Origin: Aegilops tauschii subsp. strangulata
Taxonomy: Eukaryota > Streptophyta > Magnoliopsida > Poales > Poaceae
Assembly (NCBI RefSeq): GCF_002575655.3
Contig: NC_053037.3
Span: 48,147,242 to 48,211,241, forward strand
Direction: 5' to 3'
DNA: 64,000 bases
Positions within the stretch are counted from its first letter, which is position 1; every line of letters starts with the position of its first letter. Shown here piece by piece: positions 1 through 12,636 of the stretch. The notes beneath the pieces were generated by a model. It was given only the letters and a program-made list of their open reading frames with translations, did not search any database and was not told the origin of the DNA. Made by a program: the position numbers and the translations under genes.

Positions 1-69
1 AAGATGGCTAGCACAAACTAGGATACAGATCGAAAGGGGCGCAGGCCTCCTTCCTGGGATCCTCCTAAA

Positions 70-1510
70 CTACTCCTGGTTGTCGTCAGCGGCCTGCACA
101 TAGCAGTAGGCACCCTCGGTGTAGTAGAGGTCATCGTCGACGGTGGCGTCTGGATCCTGGGCTCCAACATCTGGTTGCGTCATCCGGGAAGAAGAGGGAA
201 AAAGGGGAAAAAGAGGGGGCAAAGCAACCGTGAGTACTCATCCAAAGTACTCGCAAGCAAGGAGCTACACTACATATGCATGGGTATATGTGTAAAGGGT
301 CATATCGGTGGACTGAACTGCAGAATGCCAGAATAAGAGGGGGATAGCTAATCCTGTCGAAGACTACGCTTCTGGCCACCTCCATCTTGCAGCATGTAGA
401 AGAGAGTAGATTGAACGCCTCCAAGTAGTATCGCATAGCATAATCCTACCCGACGATCCTCTCCTCGTCGACCTGTGAGAGAGCGATCACCAGGTTGTAT
501 CTGGCACTTGGAAGGGTGTGTTTTATTAAGTATCCAGTTCTAGTTGTCATAAGGTCAAGGTTCAACTCCAAGTCGTCCTGTTACCGAAGATCACGACTAT
601 TCGAATAGATAAACTTCCTTGCAGGGGTGCACCACATTACCCGACACGCTCGATCCCATTTGTCCGGACACACTTTCCTGGGTCATGCCCGGCCTCGGAA
701 GATCAACACGTCGCAGCCCTACGTAGGCTCAACAGAGAGGTCAGCACGCCGGTCTAAATCCTATGCGTGCAGGGGTCTGGGCCCATCGCCCATTGCACAC
801 CTGCATGTTTCATACGTGGCCGGAAGTAGACCTAGCCTAGCTGGCGTTCCAGTCCAATCCGGCGTGCGCCGCTCAGTCGCTGACGTCAAAAAGAGCTTCG
901 GCTGATACCACGACGCCGGTTGCCCATATCTTGTCCCACGTGGCGGTTAGTGCGTATATGGTCAACGACCCAACTCAGATCAAATACCAAGATCTCGTTA
1001 AGCGTGTTATTATGAAGTAACCGCGGACGCCGACCAGGGCCAGGCCCACCTCTCTCCTAGGTGGTCTCAACCTGCCCTGTCGCTCCGCCACAAAGATCCA
1101 CTTGCGGGTACTCCTACGAGCCAACCCGACTTTGGTCACCACAGGTATCATATATCATATGTATATAAGTATATACCCGTCACCACCTCCCGAGTGATCA
1201 CGGCCTGATAGTATAGCATGGCAGACGGACAAGAAGGTAGGGCCACAGATGGAATACTAGCATCCTATACTAAGCATGTAGGATTGCAGGTAAAGGTAAC
1301 AACAGTAGTAGCAAGGACAGGCTATGCATCAGGATAGGATTAACGGAAAGCAGTAACATGCTACACTACTCTAATGCAAGCGGTAGAGAGTAGAATAGGC
1401 GATATCTGGTGACCAAGGGGGGGGGGGCTTGCCTGGTTGCTCTGGCAAGTAGGAGGGGTCGTCAACAATGTAGTCGGTCGGGGCACCAGCAGCGACATCG
1501 GTCTCGTGGT
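70..1510 (-). CDS. Putative spliced small ORF inside LTR (copy in 3' LTR of element 1)
   Basis: Two coding-like blocks are seen on the minus strand. The internal block, 1510 to 1433 (78 nt), follows a pyrimidine-rich tract and TAG, encodes an acidic peptide ending PSYLPEQP, and ends at CCAG before GCAAGC, a GC-type splice donor. The terminal block, 170 to 70, follows CAACCAG, continues in frame (DVGAQDPDA, then YYTEGAY) and ends at a TAG. The same layout recurs in all four Sukkula-like LTRs and in the Del-type LTR at 59799-61424. Splicing is inferred, not observed, and the 5' exon and start codon are not identified. The function is unknown. Confidence 0.4.
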
Positions 1511-2119
1511 CTACCGGAGAGAAGAGGGGGAAGAAACAATGAATACAATGCAAACAGATGCATATCGATGCATCACAAAACAAGTAACGGTGCTAGGAGT
1601 GCCCTAACGCAGTAGGAGGTGATACCGACGAAGGGGGAAACCTCCGGGAAAGTATCCTCGGTGTTTCGCGTTTTTGGACAGATGAACGGGAGGAGGAAAG
1701 TTGCGGGTTCACTAAGCTAGGGACGCGTGGCGGACGAACGGGCTGCGTATCTGGATTTGTCTCGTTGTTCTGAGCAACTTTCATGTACAAAACATTTTCA
1801 TCCGAGTTACGGTTTATTTTATATTCATTTTTAAAGATTTAAATCAATTTATAAATTAATATTATTAATTTAATCCGAAAATGGCATTACTGCATCAGCA
1901 TGACGTCAGCATGACGTCATCAGTCAACAGAGGTGTTGACTAGGTGAAGCTGACGTGCGGGTCCCACCTGTCATTGACACATTGCCCTAACTAACAGATT
2001 AGTTAGTTTAATTAGATTTTTAGGTTAATTAAGTTTAATTAGTTTAACTAAGTGGGATTAATTAAGTTAATTAATTAGTTAGTTAATTAATTAATTAATT
2101 AGATTCTATTTTCATTTTT

Positions 2120-2937
2120 CTATCCGTTCTGGGGCGTAGGCCCCATGTGTCTATCCCAGAGGGGCCTTAACGGGTGCGGGCATCGGGTAATACCCGAACA
2201 GGCGACGGGCGCCAGCGGGCAGTGGCCGCCCGAACGGGCAAAACCATGGCGCGGGCGGGTGGCTCGCCGGAGCCCGGACATGGATGGCACCGACGGACGG
2301 CGGCGGGTCGGCGAACGGAGGCGATGCTGGGCAGCGCACCGGGGGGGGGGGGGGCTGCGGACGAGGCCAAGGGAGCGGGGGCGTGTGCGCACGGTGGCAG
2401 CGGTGGGGATCGTCCCCGACCGAAGTGCAGGGAGCGAGCGGAGCGCCGGAGTGCGCGGCGTGAGCGCGTGCTGCCCAGAGCGTGAGCTCCGGCACGCGGG
2501 CGCGTGTGCGCGTGGTGGCGCACCGAGGGAGGCGCGGACGGCGCGGGGACAGGGGAAGGAGGAGGGCGGAGGCCGTGGCCTCACCGGGATTTGTAGGGAC
2601 GGGGGCAGCGGGGGGCGAGGAGGTCGTCGGGGACGACGGTGACGAAGAGGAGGCAGGCCGGCGAGGTGGAGTCGGCGAGGCGCGACGAGGCGGAGAAGCT
2701 CCGGTCGTGGAGGAGGACGAAGACGGGCGGCGAGGTGGGGGGAGGTCCGGCGAGGGAGAGGCACTGGGATGTCCGGCGATGGTGGTGGGCGTCGAGGCGC
2801 CGGCGAGGTGCGACGGGATCGGGGTCGGTGACGAGGCGAGGTCGCGGCGTCAGGCGGGCGCCGCGCGAGGGAGAGGAGGGGCGCAGAGGAGGTCCTGGGG
2901 GGCGGCACCGGTGCCGGCTGCGGTGGCCGTAGCGTAG
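2120..2937 (-). other. GC-rich low-complexity LTR block without a supported gene
   Basis: Long open frames occur on both strands here (up to 262 codons), rich in Pro, Arg, Ala and Gly. They arise because GC-rich sequence has few stop codons. Overlapping frames on both strands are open at once, and the frame shifts between the LTR copies, so I do not call a protein. The block may be leader or first-exon sequence: a splice-donor-like CCCG followed by GTGAGG is present on the minus strand near 2585 and is conserved in the plus-strand element near 22069. Confidence 0.5.
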
Positions 2938-3637
2938 CGGCCGTGCGGGAGGAGGGGATCGAGCAGGGGCGCCCCTGCCCTAGGCACGATGCGTGTGTGT
3001 GTGTGTGGGTGTTGCGTGTGGTGGCGGCGGTGTGGGTGAACGAGGGAGCGGGTGGGGATCGTGGGGGTAGTGGGGATTAGGGTTACGGTGGGGGGAAAGG
3101 GAGGCCTTGTAGGCCAACGTGCGGGGGTGGGCCGGCAGGCCGCTTGGTCGCCAGGCCAACTAGGCAAGGCCCAGTCGGGGGGGGGGGGGGTATTATTATT
3201 GTTATTATTTTAGTAATTTTTCTATATTGTTCTATCTTTATTCCCATTTGTTTTTGTTTTACAAAATACAAACAAGAGCACCTAAATTTGTGTGACTAGG
3301 TTTACCACTGCCACAAAAGGTTTCACACCAAATTAAAATAGTTTAATATTTTATAAATTATAAAAGGCATTTAATTTAATGTGTAAGCCACTGTTTTATT
3401 CACCAAAGGGCATTTAAACTCTTTACCAAATGTGGTTTTCAACATGACAAATATCTAGGGATTATTTGCCATACTTTGAACATTTTAGTTTTTATGTTTG
3501 AAAACTTTTATTGTTTGACTTTAATTCGAATTTGAATTTGGATCGGTTCTGAACTAACACGAGACTAGCAACGGTAATCGTGGTGACGTGGCATCATACC
3601 AGAGGGTTACTGTAGCTTAATTACCCGAGCGTCGCAA

Positions 3638-3650
3638 TTCTCCTCCACTA
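3638..3650 (-). other. Polypurine tract of Sukkula-like copy 1
   Basis: On the minus strand TAGTGGAGGAGAA lies directly upstream of the 3' LTR start at 3636. The same purine run precedes the 3' LTR of the second element (29089-29100). A palindrome-like AAATCT...AGATTT is 5-23 bases further upstream (3655-3673). Confidence 0.75.
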
Positions 3651-6600
3651 TAAGAAATCTCGTCCCGAGATTTAAGAGGTGGAATAAGGGGGGAAGGTCT
3701 GGTTACGAAATCCTAACGAATCTTCTCGTTCTTGGTTGCTCTTCTTGAAGAGGTCGATCCATTACATTGATGTCTTCATTTCTCTGCTTCAGGTAATCAT
3801 GAGGAAGTTATCATTTTCTTCGGGAACTGCAATGTGCTACGAATGCGACCAAGGGGAAAAACTTCGGAAGAACGCATCTCCACAAAGCTGGGCATCTGAC
3901 GGTGAACTCAATGGGAAATACACAAGGTATCCCACGAGTTGTATTTCAGTGAATTCGTTGAGTGCAATATACGATGGTACCAAAGTTTCAAACGGTTAGG
4001 CAATCATTCGATGACTAGACAGAAGCTGGAATGGGGGTTTGAACAACAAGAATAACATGGTATTTGATTCCAGGATGAATAATGGTATAGCATTTAGCTC
4101 GTGAATCACATACGAAGCCAGGTGCAAAGGATACATTAGAATCCGGGTTGTAAAGAAGAGTCAGGTTTCGATCCAGTGGACCTGTTGGTTATGGGCCCAC
4201 CATGTGGGTTAAAAGTAGAAAGGGGTGCTGACATCTTGCACGATCATGTAAGCAAGGCCAGTCAGAGGATAGCCTGTCAGTTATGTCGGCAACATCATCG
4301 GTACCAAGGGCGAGGGACGAAGAGAACCATTCTCCTGCTCGTTGAACGAGGCGGACCAATAGGCAAAGTTCTCGTCCATCGGTGGTTACCGGAATTTCAT
4401 CAACAATAGCAACAGGGTCTTACTGACAGAATTGTACACCGTGGTGTTTACATAAGCAGGAGAATAATACTGCTTAGATCATATAGATCACAAGAAAGGT
4501 CAAACAAAGCAATGGAAAGGAAAATATGATTATCAGATTAAACAGAACAATGGAAAGGAAAAATGTGTTTAAACACATATTTCAGGGGCATATCCTTCCC
4601 AAGGACAAGCAGAGCCTGATATCTATGACAAGATATAATGTAGAAAACCATTTAGGTAAGGGGAGAGAAACTTCATGACATTACCCATACAACGGTGTTT
4701 GGATAATTGAGCAAGAAACATTTAGCATTGGGCTTTAAATTTTCTTGTTGAAAATCGGAGTACCACAGACATGCTTTGAGATAGCATTGACATGGTCTTC
4801 AAGCAAAGGTCGGACTTGGATATACAAAGGATTCATCAGGAACAACTTATAGAATAAGTCTCACAATTTCCTCATGGAAGAATGGTTAACCTTGCTAAAA
4901 TGGAAACTATAACAATAGGTCCTCCGGCCAGGTGTACTCGGCATGACACCAGCTTACCGGGTCATCAAAGGACCAACATCATAACTCCTGGAAAGTTGTC
5001 CCAACCATCATATCTGACCGAGATTCAGATCCGATTGGTGTCATGATACCTCAGACTCAGAATGTCTGAGAAGAAAAGGTGCAACACAAATCGATGAAAT
5101 GACATTGCAAGATTCTCGGGAAATAAACTATGGGAGCGGTTTCCTGAAACAATAGTTCATAATTAAACCAAGGAGAGGATGAGGAGGTGGCTGAGGTCTC
5201 AGCGACAATTCATCGAGATCTCTGACAAGATGGATTTCCACAATTATGTGAACAAGGAGATAACATTAGTCAGAGCAAAGTACATAATGGTGTGTGCTCG
5301 AGGAAAACATACATAATTAAATACTGGTTGAAGGGTGCACCTGAAATGTGGGATGAGATAGCATGATCAATGTTAGAATGGTGATTCGTTATCCAATAGT
5401 CTAAGGATGAACTATCGACCATTAACTCCCAAGCAATAGGGTTGCTAAGGAGTACAGAATCCAAGCAACACCGTTCACTTGTTGGCATTCCGGTTAGAAT
5501 CAACATTGGGGCCAAGAAAGAATGGTGATGGTGAGAAGTATCACTATAGCAAGAAATTTTAAGAGGCGGAGCAATTCTCACGACCTTCTTGACATAAAAG
5601 ATGGTAATACTCCAAGGTGAAGAACAACATATGCTGGATAGCAAGGAACTCAAGATTCAATCCAAAACATGAACACGTTCGGTGTTGAGGGAAGACAAGG
5701 ATGTGGTCGATGATAACACAAATCATCGAGGGCAACGCTGGTAATTCTCACCATGAATTCAATTGATATCATGGAAGAGCTCAGAATGCTGATGATGATC
5801 ACGACACATTTGTCGAGAGATTTCATGAAGATGTAATCGATCGGAGATAACATCAAGTTAAAGGAATTATGAAGCAAAAGGTTATTGGAACCATGCGTAC
5901 GACACAAACTCAAAATCAAGCTTGTTGTTCAAGGCGAAATGATATGATGGGGAAAATCGACGTAAGCTTAGCTCATCGTCGAAAGTGGTGCTCCGGGAAT
6001 AAGGACCAGGTAGCACAGTTAAAATCACCACGACAATGATATATCCATACAGGCTAGGAATGGCGTGATCGGGTACAAACTCGTACTTAAAGAAGATTAT
6101 CAAGTGTCGTTGAACCGTAGTGCAGACTCGGTTCAGTTATCGGTGTCTTTGAGTGTTTAATAACTCAGAGCCCATGAATTTTTTTTGAATCAATGGGAAT
6201 GTAGTACTTGATGGAGAACTCATAAGAAGTTATGCACTTCTGTGATAATCTCGAGATACCAGGGTGTAATACTCGACGAAAGATCAAAGTAAAGGTTGGA
6301 CTGGTGTATTGATCCACAGAAGACAAGTTCTTAAACTTGCCCGAGAAATGGAATCAAAGAAGAACATATGGTCGGAACCACAATTGCAAAGGATCAATTC
6401 TCCGATACCAAAGGATATTATATCAAGGAAATAGCTATTATTACAAGAAGCTCCCATGATAGGATCTACATCGTGTCCATGGGCATGAACACAAAGGTTC
6501 AAGGTCGACTCCCACTCCCTCAATGCATAACCTTCCATTCACCTCTCGTATTTCGAAAATGACATTAGTTGTTGAACGTTTTACCTGGTACAAGACCAGA

Positions 6601-7842
6601 TAAGTATGACCCGTGAAATCTTTCGGGTTCGCACCGATTAGGGAAGGTAATGGTTCAACCCATCAGGGCATCTTGGAATTATATACCACAACTTTGGAGT
6701 AAATAACTCAAGCTCGGGAGCAGAGCATGGTTGACAAAAGCAGGGGATACAATTTACCAAAGGCATTATGTATCTGAGGAAAAGCTCACAAGGTTAATGA
6801 ATACGAAGGACGGTGTCGGAAGAAATCCAACAAAGGACCTGGCGGTCCCTAAGGGATTTGATGTGAGCATCGGTACTCAACCAGAAGAAGAAAGAATGCA
6901 AGGAGATCTAATTATAGAAACAACTGACTAAGTCAAGCTCAAATGCAAAAGGAATTAAGATTTCCAAACCAAGGGATCGTAAGCAAACGCTCTGATAAAG
7001 GATGGATAATTTGAATAGACTTAGGGGTACAATCGACGGCAATTTAATTGGCTGAGAACCAGCTCATGTTCAAAATGACGTCTGAGCCGGAAGGATAATT
7101 TTCAGGGAATAACTGATGATTGTGTGCATTCACACACATGTTTAATCAACAAGATCAGAATGTCGATCACAAAGTATTTTAATGAATATTGCTAGACATA
7201 TGGAAGTAACCATTATGCAAGCAAGTAAAGAAGATCAAGAGCAATATACTACTGAGGATTTTGGAAGAGCCAATGGCATTTCAAAGAATTTTGCGGAACA
7301 CCTGAACAACTGGGGATGAGCGGATAATCGGTAAGTGCGAGGAATTATCCGTAGGGGTATTTATGAGGAAAAGGAGCTGCAAGGCAGCAGACGCAAAGGA
7401 TTCTCGGAATATCCGAAGTATTTCAGGGTATTTTGTAATAACAAGATAAAATTGGAAATGAAGTTATGGACGACAAGTGTATGTAGCTTTCCATAGGGAT
7501 TTATCGGTGGTATGGAATTGCAACAGCGAAGGGCACAAAGTCTCGAGAGAACTTCAGAGAGTATCTTTGGAATCTTCTGGTGCAGCAAGCGATCATCTGG
7601 AGTGAGGGGCTCTCCGGGTGAATGTGATCACGAGATCCTAATGTTAGATTTTAGAAAAATCATTTAACCCGAATAGAAAAGAGATCAGAGTCCCAAAGCA
7701 TAGACGAGGAGTAAAAGATCCTAATACCGCCCAATGGCGACGTGGGCCCGTAAGATACACAACCATGTTAGTAAGAAGTTTTGCAATGTCTAGACTCGAC
7801 TTCGGACAAGGAGTGTGGAAGGGGGATTCCTGTAGGCAGTCG

Positions 7843-7855
7843 GCTCTGATACCAA
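7843..7855 (-). other. Primer binding site, tRNA-iMet type
   Basis: On the minus strand TTGGTATCAGAGC begins two bases inside the 5' LTR end. It matches the complement of the plant initiator tRNA-Met 3' end and fixes the element on the minus strand. Confidence 0.85.
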
Positions 7856-8161
7856 CTTGTGACGCCCCCAATTTGACCGTACACTAATCATACACGCAAA
7901 CGTGTACGATCAAGATCAGGGACTCACGGGAAGATATCACAACACAACTCTAAAAATAAAATAAGTCATACAAGCATCATAATACAAGCCAGGGGCCTCG
8001 AGGGCTCGAATACAAGTGCTCGATCATAGACGAGTCAGCGGAAGAAACAATATCTGAGTACAGACATAAGTTAAACAAGTTGCCATAAGATGGCTAGCAC
8101 AAACTGGGATACAGATCGAAAGGGGCGCAGGCCTCCTGCCTGGGATCCTCCTAAACTACTC

Positions 8162-9592
8162 CTAGTCGTCGTCAGCGGCCTGCACGTAGTAGTAGGCACC
8201 CTCGGTGTAGTAGAGGTTGTCGTCGAAGGTGGCGTCTGGATCCTGGGCTCCAACGTCTGGTTGCGGCATCCGGGAAGAAGAGGGAAAAAGGGGAAAAAGA
8301 GGGGGCTAAGCAACCGCGAGCACTCATCCAAAGTACTCGCAAGCAAGGAGCTACACTACATATGCATGGGTATATGTAAAGGGTCATATCGGTGGACTGA
8401 ACTGCAGAATGCCAAAATAAGAGGGGGATAGCTAATCCTATCGAAGACTACACTTCTGGCCACCTCCATCTTGCAGCATGTAGAAGAGAGTAGATTGAAG
8501 GCCTCCAAGTAGTATCGCATAGCATAATCCTACCCGACGATCCTCTCCTCGTCGACCTATGAGGGAGCGATCACCGGGTTGTATCTGGCACTTGGAAGGG
8601 TGTGTTTTATTAAGTATCCGGTTCTAGTTGTCATAAGGTCAAGGTACAACTCCAAGTCGTCCTGTTACCGAAGATGACAGCTATTCGAATAGATAAACTT
8701 CCCTGCAGGGGTGCACCACATTACCCGACACGCTCGATCCCATTTGGCCGGACACACTTTCCTGGGTCACGCCCGGCCTCGGAAGATCAACACGTCGCAG
8801 CCCTACCTAGGATCAACAGAGAGGTCAGCACACCGGTCTAAATCCTATGCGCGCAGGGGTCTGGGCCCATCGCCCATTGCACACCTGCACGTTGCGTACG
8901 CGGCCGGAAGCAGACCTAGCCTAGCAGGCGTTCCAGTCCAATCCGGCGCGCACCGCTCAGTCGCTGACGTCAAAAAGAGCTTCGGCTGATACCACGACGC
9001 CGGTTGCCCATATCTTGTCCCACGTGGCGGTTAGTGCGTATAAGGTCAATGACCCAACTCAGATCAAATACCAAGATCTTGTTAAGCGTGTTATTATGAA
9101 GTAACCGCGGATGCCGACCAGGGCCAGGCCCACCTCTCTCCTAGGTGGTCTCAACCTGCCCTGTCGCTCCGCCACAAAGATCCACTCGCGGGTACTCCTA
9201 CGAGCCAACCCGACTTTAGTCACCACAGGTATCTTATATCATATGTATATGAGTATATACCCGTGACCACCTCCCGAGTGAGCACAGCCCGATAGTATAG
9301 CATGGCAGACGGACAAGAAGGTAGGGCCACAGATGGAATACTAGCATCCTATACTAAGCATGTAGGATTGCAGGTAAAGGTAACAACAGTAGTAGCAAGG
9401 ACATGCTATGCATCAGGATAGGATTAACGGAAAGCAGTAACATGCTACACTACTCTAATGCAAGCGGTAGAGAGTAGAATAGGCGATATCAGGTGATTAA
9501 GGGGGGGGCCTTGCCTGGTTGCTCTGGCAAGTAGGAGGGGTCATCAACAACGTAGTCGGTCGGGGCACCAGCAGCGGCATCGGTCTCGTGGT
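8162..9592 (-). CDS. Putative spliced small ORF inside LTR (copy in 5' LTR of element 1)
   Basis: The internal block is 9592 to 9515 (78 nt) on the minus strand, after CTCCGGTAG and before GCAAGG. The terminal block is 8256 to 8162, after CAACCAG. The frame joins in phase 1, as in the other copies, and the encoded peptide keeps YYTEGAYYYVQAAD before an early TAG. Upstream of the acceptor the frame is not conserved between copies. This is a prediction only. Confidence 0.4.
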
Positions 9593-10226
9593 CTACCGGA
9601 GAGAAGAGGGGGAAGAAACAATGAATACAATGCAAACAGATGCGTATCGATGCATGAAAAAACAAGTAACGGTGCTAGGAGTGCCCTAACGCAGTAGGAG
9701 GTGATACCGGCGAAGGGGGAAACATCCGGGAAAGTATCCCCGGTGTTTCGCGTTTTTGGACAGATGAACCGGAGGAGGAAAGTTGCGGGTTCACTAAGCT
9801 AGGGACGCGTGGCGGACGAATGGGCTGCGTATCTATATTTGTCTCATCGTTCTGAGCAACTTTCTTGTACAAAACATTTTCATCCGAGTTACGGTTTATT
9901 TTATATTCATTTTTAAGATTTAAATCAATTTATAAATTAATATTATTAATTTAATCCAAAAATGGCATTACTGCATCAGCATGATGTCAGCATGACGTCA
10001 TCAGTCAACGGAGGTGTTGACTGGGTGAAGCTGACGTGCGGGTCCCACCTGTCATTGACACATTGCCCTAACTAACAGATTAGTTAGTTTAATTATATTT
10101 TTAGGTTAATTAAGTTTAATTAGTTTAACTAAGCAGGATTAATTAAGTTAATTAATTAGTTAATTAATTAGATTCTATTTTCATTTTTTTATCTGTTCTA
10201 GGGCGTGGGCCCCATGTGTCTGTGGC

Positions 10227-10860
10227 CTAGATGGGCCTTAACGGGTGCGGGCATCGGGTAATACCCGAACAGGCGACGGGTGCCAGCGGGCAGTGGGCGC
10301 CCGAACGGGCAAAACCATGGCGCGGGCGGGTGGCTCGCCGGAGCCCAGCCACGGATGGCACCGGTGGGTCAGCGAACGGCGGCGATGCTGGGCAGCGCAC
10401 CGGGGGGGGGGGAGGGGCTGCGGACGAGGCCAAGGGAGCGGGGGCGTGTGCGCACGGTGGCAGCGGCGGGGAGGAGGACGAAGATGGGCGGCGAGGCGCG
10501 GGGAGGTCCCGCGAGGGAGAGGCGCTGGGATGTCCGGCGACGGTGGTGGGCGTCGAGGTGCCGGCGAGGTGCGACGGGATCGGGGTCGGTGACGAGGCGA
10601 GGCCGCGACGTCAGGCGGGCGCCGCGCGAGGGAGAGGAGGGGCGCAGACGAGGTCCTGGTGGGTGGCACCGGTGCCGGCTGCGGTGGCCGTAGCGGAGTG
10701 GTGGCTTGCGTCGGGCGCGGCCGTGCGGGAGGAGGGGATCGAGCAGGGGCGCCCCTCCCCTAGGCACGATGCGTGTGTGTGTGTGTGGGTGTTGCGTGTG
10801 GTGGCGGCGGTGTGGGTGAACGAGGGAGCGGGTGGGGATCGTGGGGGTAGTGGGGATTAG
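10227..10860. other. GC-rich low-complexity LTR block without a supported gene
   Basis: This is the counterpart of 2120-2937, shortened by the deletion near 10470. Open frames on both strands here are compositional. The block is followed by a TG microsatellite at about 10775-10790. Confidence 0.5.
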
Positions 10861-11417
10861 GGTTACGGTGGGGGGAAAGGGAGGCCTTGTAGGCCAACGT
10901 GCGGGGGTGGGCCGGCAGGCTGCTTGGTCGCTAGGCCAACTGGGCCAAGGCCCAGTCGAGGGGGGGGGGGTATTATTATTGTTATTATTTTAGTAATTTT
11001 TTCTATATTGTTCTATCTTTATTCCCATTTGTTTTTGTTTTACAAAATACAAACAAGAGCACCTAAATTAGTGTGACTAGGTTTACCACTGCCACAAAAG
11101 GTTTCACACCAAATTAAAATAGTTTAATATTTTATAAATTATAAAAGGCATTTAATTTAATATGTAAGCCACTGTTTTATTCACCAAAGGGCATTTAAAC
11201 TCTTTACCAAATGTGGTTTTCAACATGACAAATATCTAGGGATTATTTGCCATACTTTGAACATTTTAGTTTTTATGTTTGAAAACTTTTATTGTTTGAC
11301 TTTAATTCGAATTTGAATTTGGATCGGTTCTGAACTAACACGAGAATAGCAACGGTAGTCGTGGTGACGTGGCATCATACCAGAGGGTTACTTTAGCTTA
11401 ATTACCCGGGTGTCACA

Positions 11418-12636
11418 CGGTGTCAATAACATTGGTTTCAACATTTATGGGCTTACCTGAGATATAGTGTTTGATTCTTTGACCATTCACCACCTTCGGA
11501 TTTGTGTCTTTGAAGTTGTTGATTTTTATGGCACCAGAACGATAGACCTCCTCGATAACGTAAGGACCTTCCCATTTGGAAAGAAGTTTTCCCGCAAAAA
11601 ATCTTAAACGAGAGTTGTATAGCAAAACATAATCACCTACATTAATCTCATGTTTTTGTATCCTTTTGTCATGCCATCTTTTAACTTTTTATTTAAACTG
11701 TTTGGCATTCTCATAGGCCTGGGTTCTCCATTCATCAAGTGAGCTAATGTCAAATAGCCTCTTCTCACCGGCAAGTTTGAAATCATAATTGAGCTCTTTA
11801 ATGGCCCAATACGCCTTATGTTCTAGCTCAAGAGGTAAGTGACATGCTTTTCCATAGACCATTTTATACGGAGACATACCCATAGGATTTTTATATGCAG
11901 TTCTATAGGCCCATAATGCATCATCAAGTTTCTTGGACCAATTCTTTCTAGATCTATTAACAGTTTTTTGTAAAATTAATTTATGCTCTCTATTACTTAA
12001 TTCTACTTGACCGCTGGACTGTGGATGGTATGGAGATGCAATTCTATGATTAACGTCATACTTAGCAAACATTTTATGAAAAGCACCATGAATAAAATGT
12101 AAACCACCATCAGTCATTAAGTATCTAGGGACTCCAAACCTCAAAAAAAATAACTTCTTTAAGCATCTTAATAGAGGTGTTATGATCAGCACTACTAGTT
12201 GGAATAGCTTCTACCCACTTAGTAACGTAATCAACAACAACTAAAATATGTGTGTATCCATTAGAGGAAGGAAACAGTCCCATATAATCAAAGCCCCAAA
12301 CATCAAATGGTTCAATAACAAGTGAATAGTTCATAGGCATTTCTTGACGTCTACTAATATGACCAATTCTTTGACATTCATCGCAAGACAAGACAAACTT
12401 ACGGGCATCTTTGAAGAGAGTAGGGCAATAAAAACCGGATTGCAATACCTTATGTGCCGTTCTATCTCCAGCGTGGTGTCCTCCATATGCCTCGGAGTGA
12501 CACTTGCGTAGGATTTGTTCCTATTCATGCTCAGGTACACAACGTCTAATGACACCATCCACTACTTCTTTATAAAGGTGTTGGTCATCCCAGAAGTAAT
12601 GTCTTAAATCATAGAAAAACTTTTTCTTTTGCTGGT
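11418..12636 (-). pseudogene. Athila integrase fragment, duplicated copy 1
   Basis: Read leftwards from 12636 this is the integrase part of an Athila pol gene: a His/Cys zinc-finger region (CDECQRIGHIS), the first catalytic Asp in WGFDYMG, the second in MTDGG, the Glu in SSGQVELS, then the C-terminal region with KWEGPYVIEEVY. It is broken by frameshifts near 12440 and 12180 and by stops near 11690. The fragment starts exactly where the Sabrina-like LTR inserted and is cut at 11418 by the Sukkula-like LTR. It aligns with 16028-17245. Confidence 0.85.

Larger units (their letters stand above)
1..3636 (-). repeat. 3' LTR of Sukkula-like copy 1 (partial)
   Basis: Read on the minus strand, the LTR starts at 3636 with TGCGACGC, a one-base change from the TGTGACGC seen in the other copies. 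It contains an AT-rich stretch of TTAATTAA repeats (about 2005-2110), a very GC-rich block (2145-2940), a TG microsatellite near 2993-3008 and the split-ORF exons described separately. Compared with the right LTR it keeps about 300 bp (around 2410-2711) that the other copy has lost. Confidence 0.9.
3637..7857 (-). other. Non-coding internal domain of Sukkula-like copy 1
   Basis: The 4.2 kb between the LTRs contains only short frames broken by stops on both strands, and no gag, protease, RT, RNase H or integrase motif. It aligns along its length with the interior of the second element (24912-29101), including matching decayed peptides next to the primer site (PRRHW, LFGLN, LHQKI) and the segment around 5270-5650. 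Long-range conservation without reading frames suggests a structural or packaging role, as proposed for LARD elements; this is inference. Confidence 0.75.
1..11417 (-). mobile_element. Sukkula-like large retrotransposon derivative (copy 1), left end outside window
   Basis: This is an LTR element on the minus strand. The right-hand 5' LTR (7858-11417) and the left-hand 3' LTR (1-3636, truncated by the window edge) are direct repeats; base 1 aligns with base 8087, so about 230 bp of the left LTR is missing. LTR ends are TG...CA (TGTGACACCCGGG at the start, GGGGGCGTCACA at the end). The 4.2 kb interior has a tRNA-iMet primer site and a polypurine tract but no gag or pol frame, which fits the non-autonomous LARD class described as Sukkula in barley. 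It lies in the left copy of a duplicated Athila segment, which resumes at 11418. The second target-site duplication is outside the window. Confidence 0.85.
7858..11417 (-). repeat. 5' LTR of Sukkula-like copy 1
   Basis: The full LTR is 3560 bp, with TG at 11417 and CA at 7858 when read on the minus strand. It lacks about 300 bp of the GC-rich block compared with the left LTR; the junction is near 10470, with GGA microhomology at the ends. The stop of the terminal split-ORF block is four codons earlier here than in the plus-strand copies. Right of 11417 the sequence is Athila pol. Confidence 0.9.

Noticed and set aside
2120..2937. Long open frames on both strands (up to 262 codons)
   Set aside because: Overlapping frames are open on both strands in very GC-rich sequence, the frame is not kept between LTR copies, and no domain is recognisable.
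8711..8989. 92-codon ORF beginning MHHITRHARSHL, also at 627
   Set aside because: It lies on the strand opposite to the element inside the predicted LTR intron, and in the other element it is shortened and shifted. Probably a chance frame.
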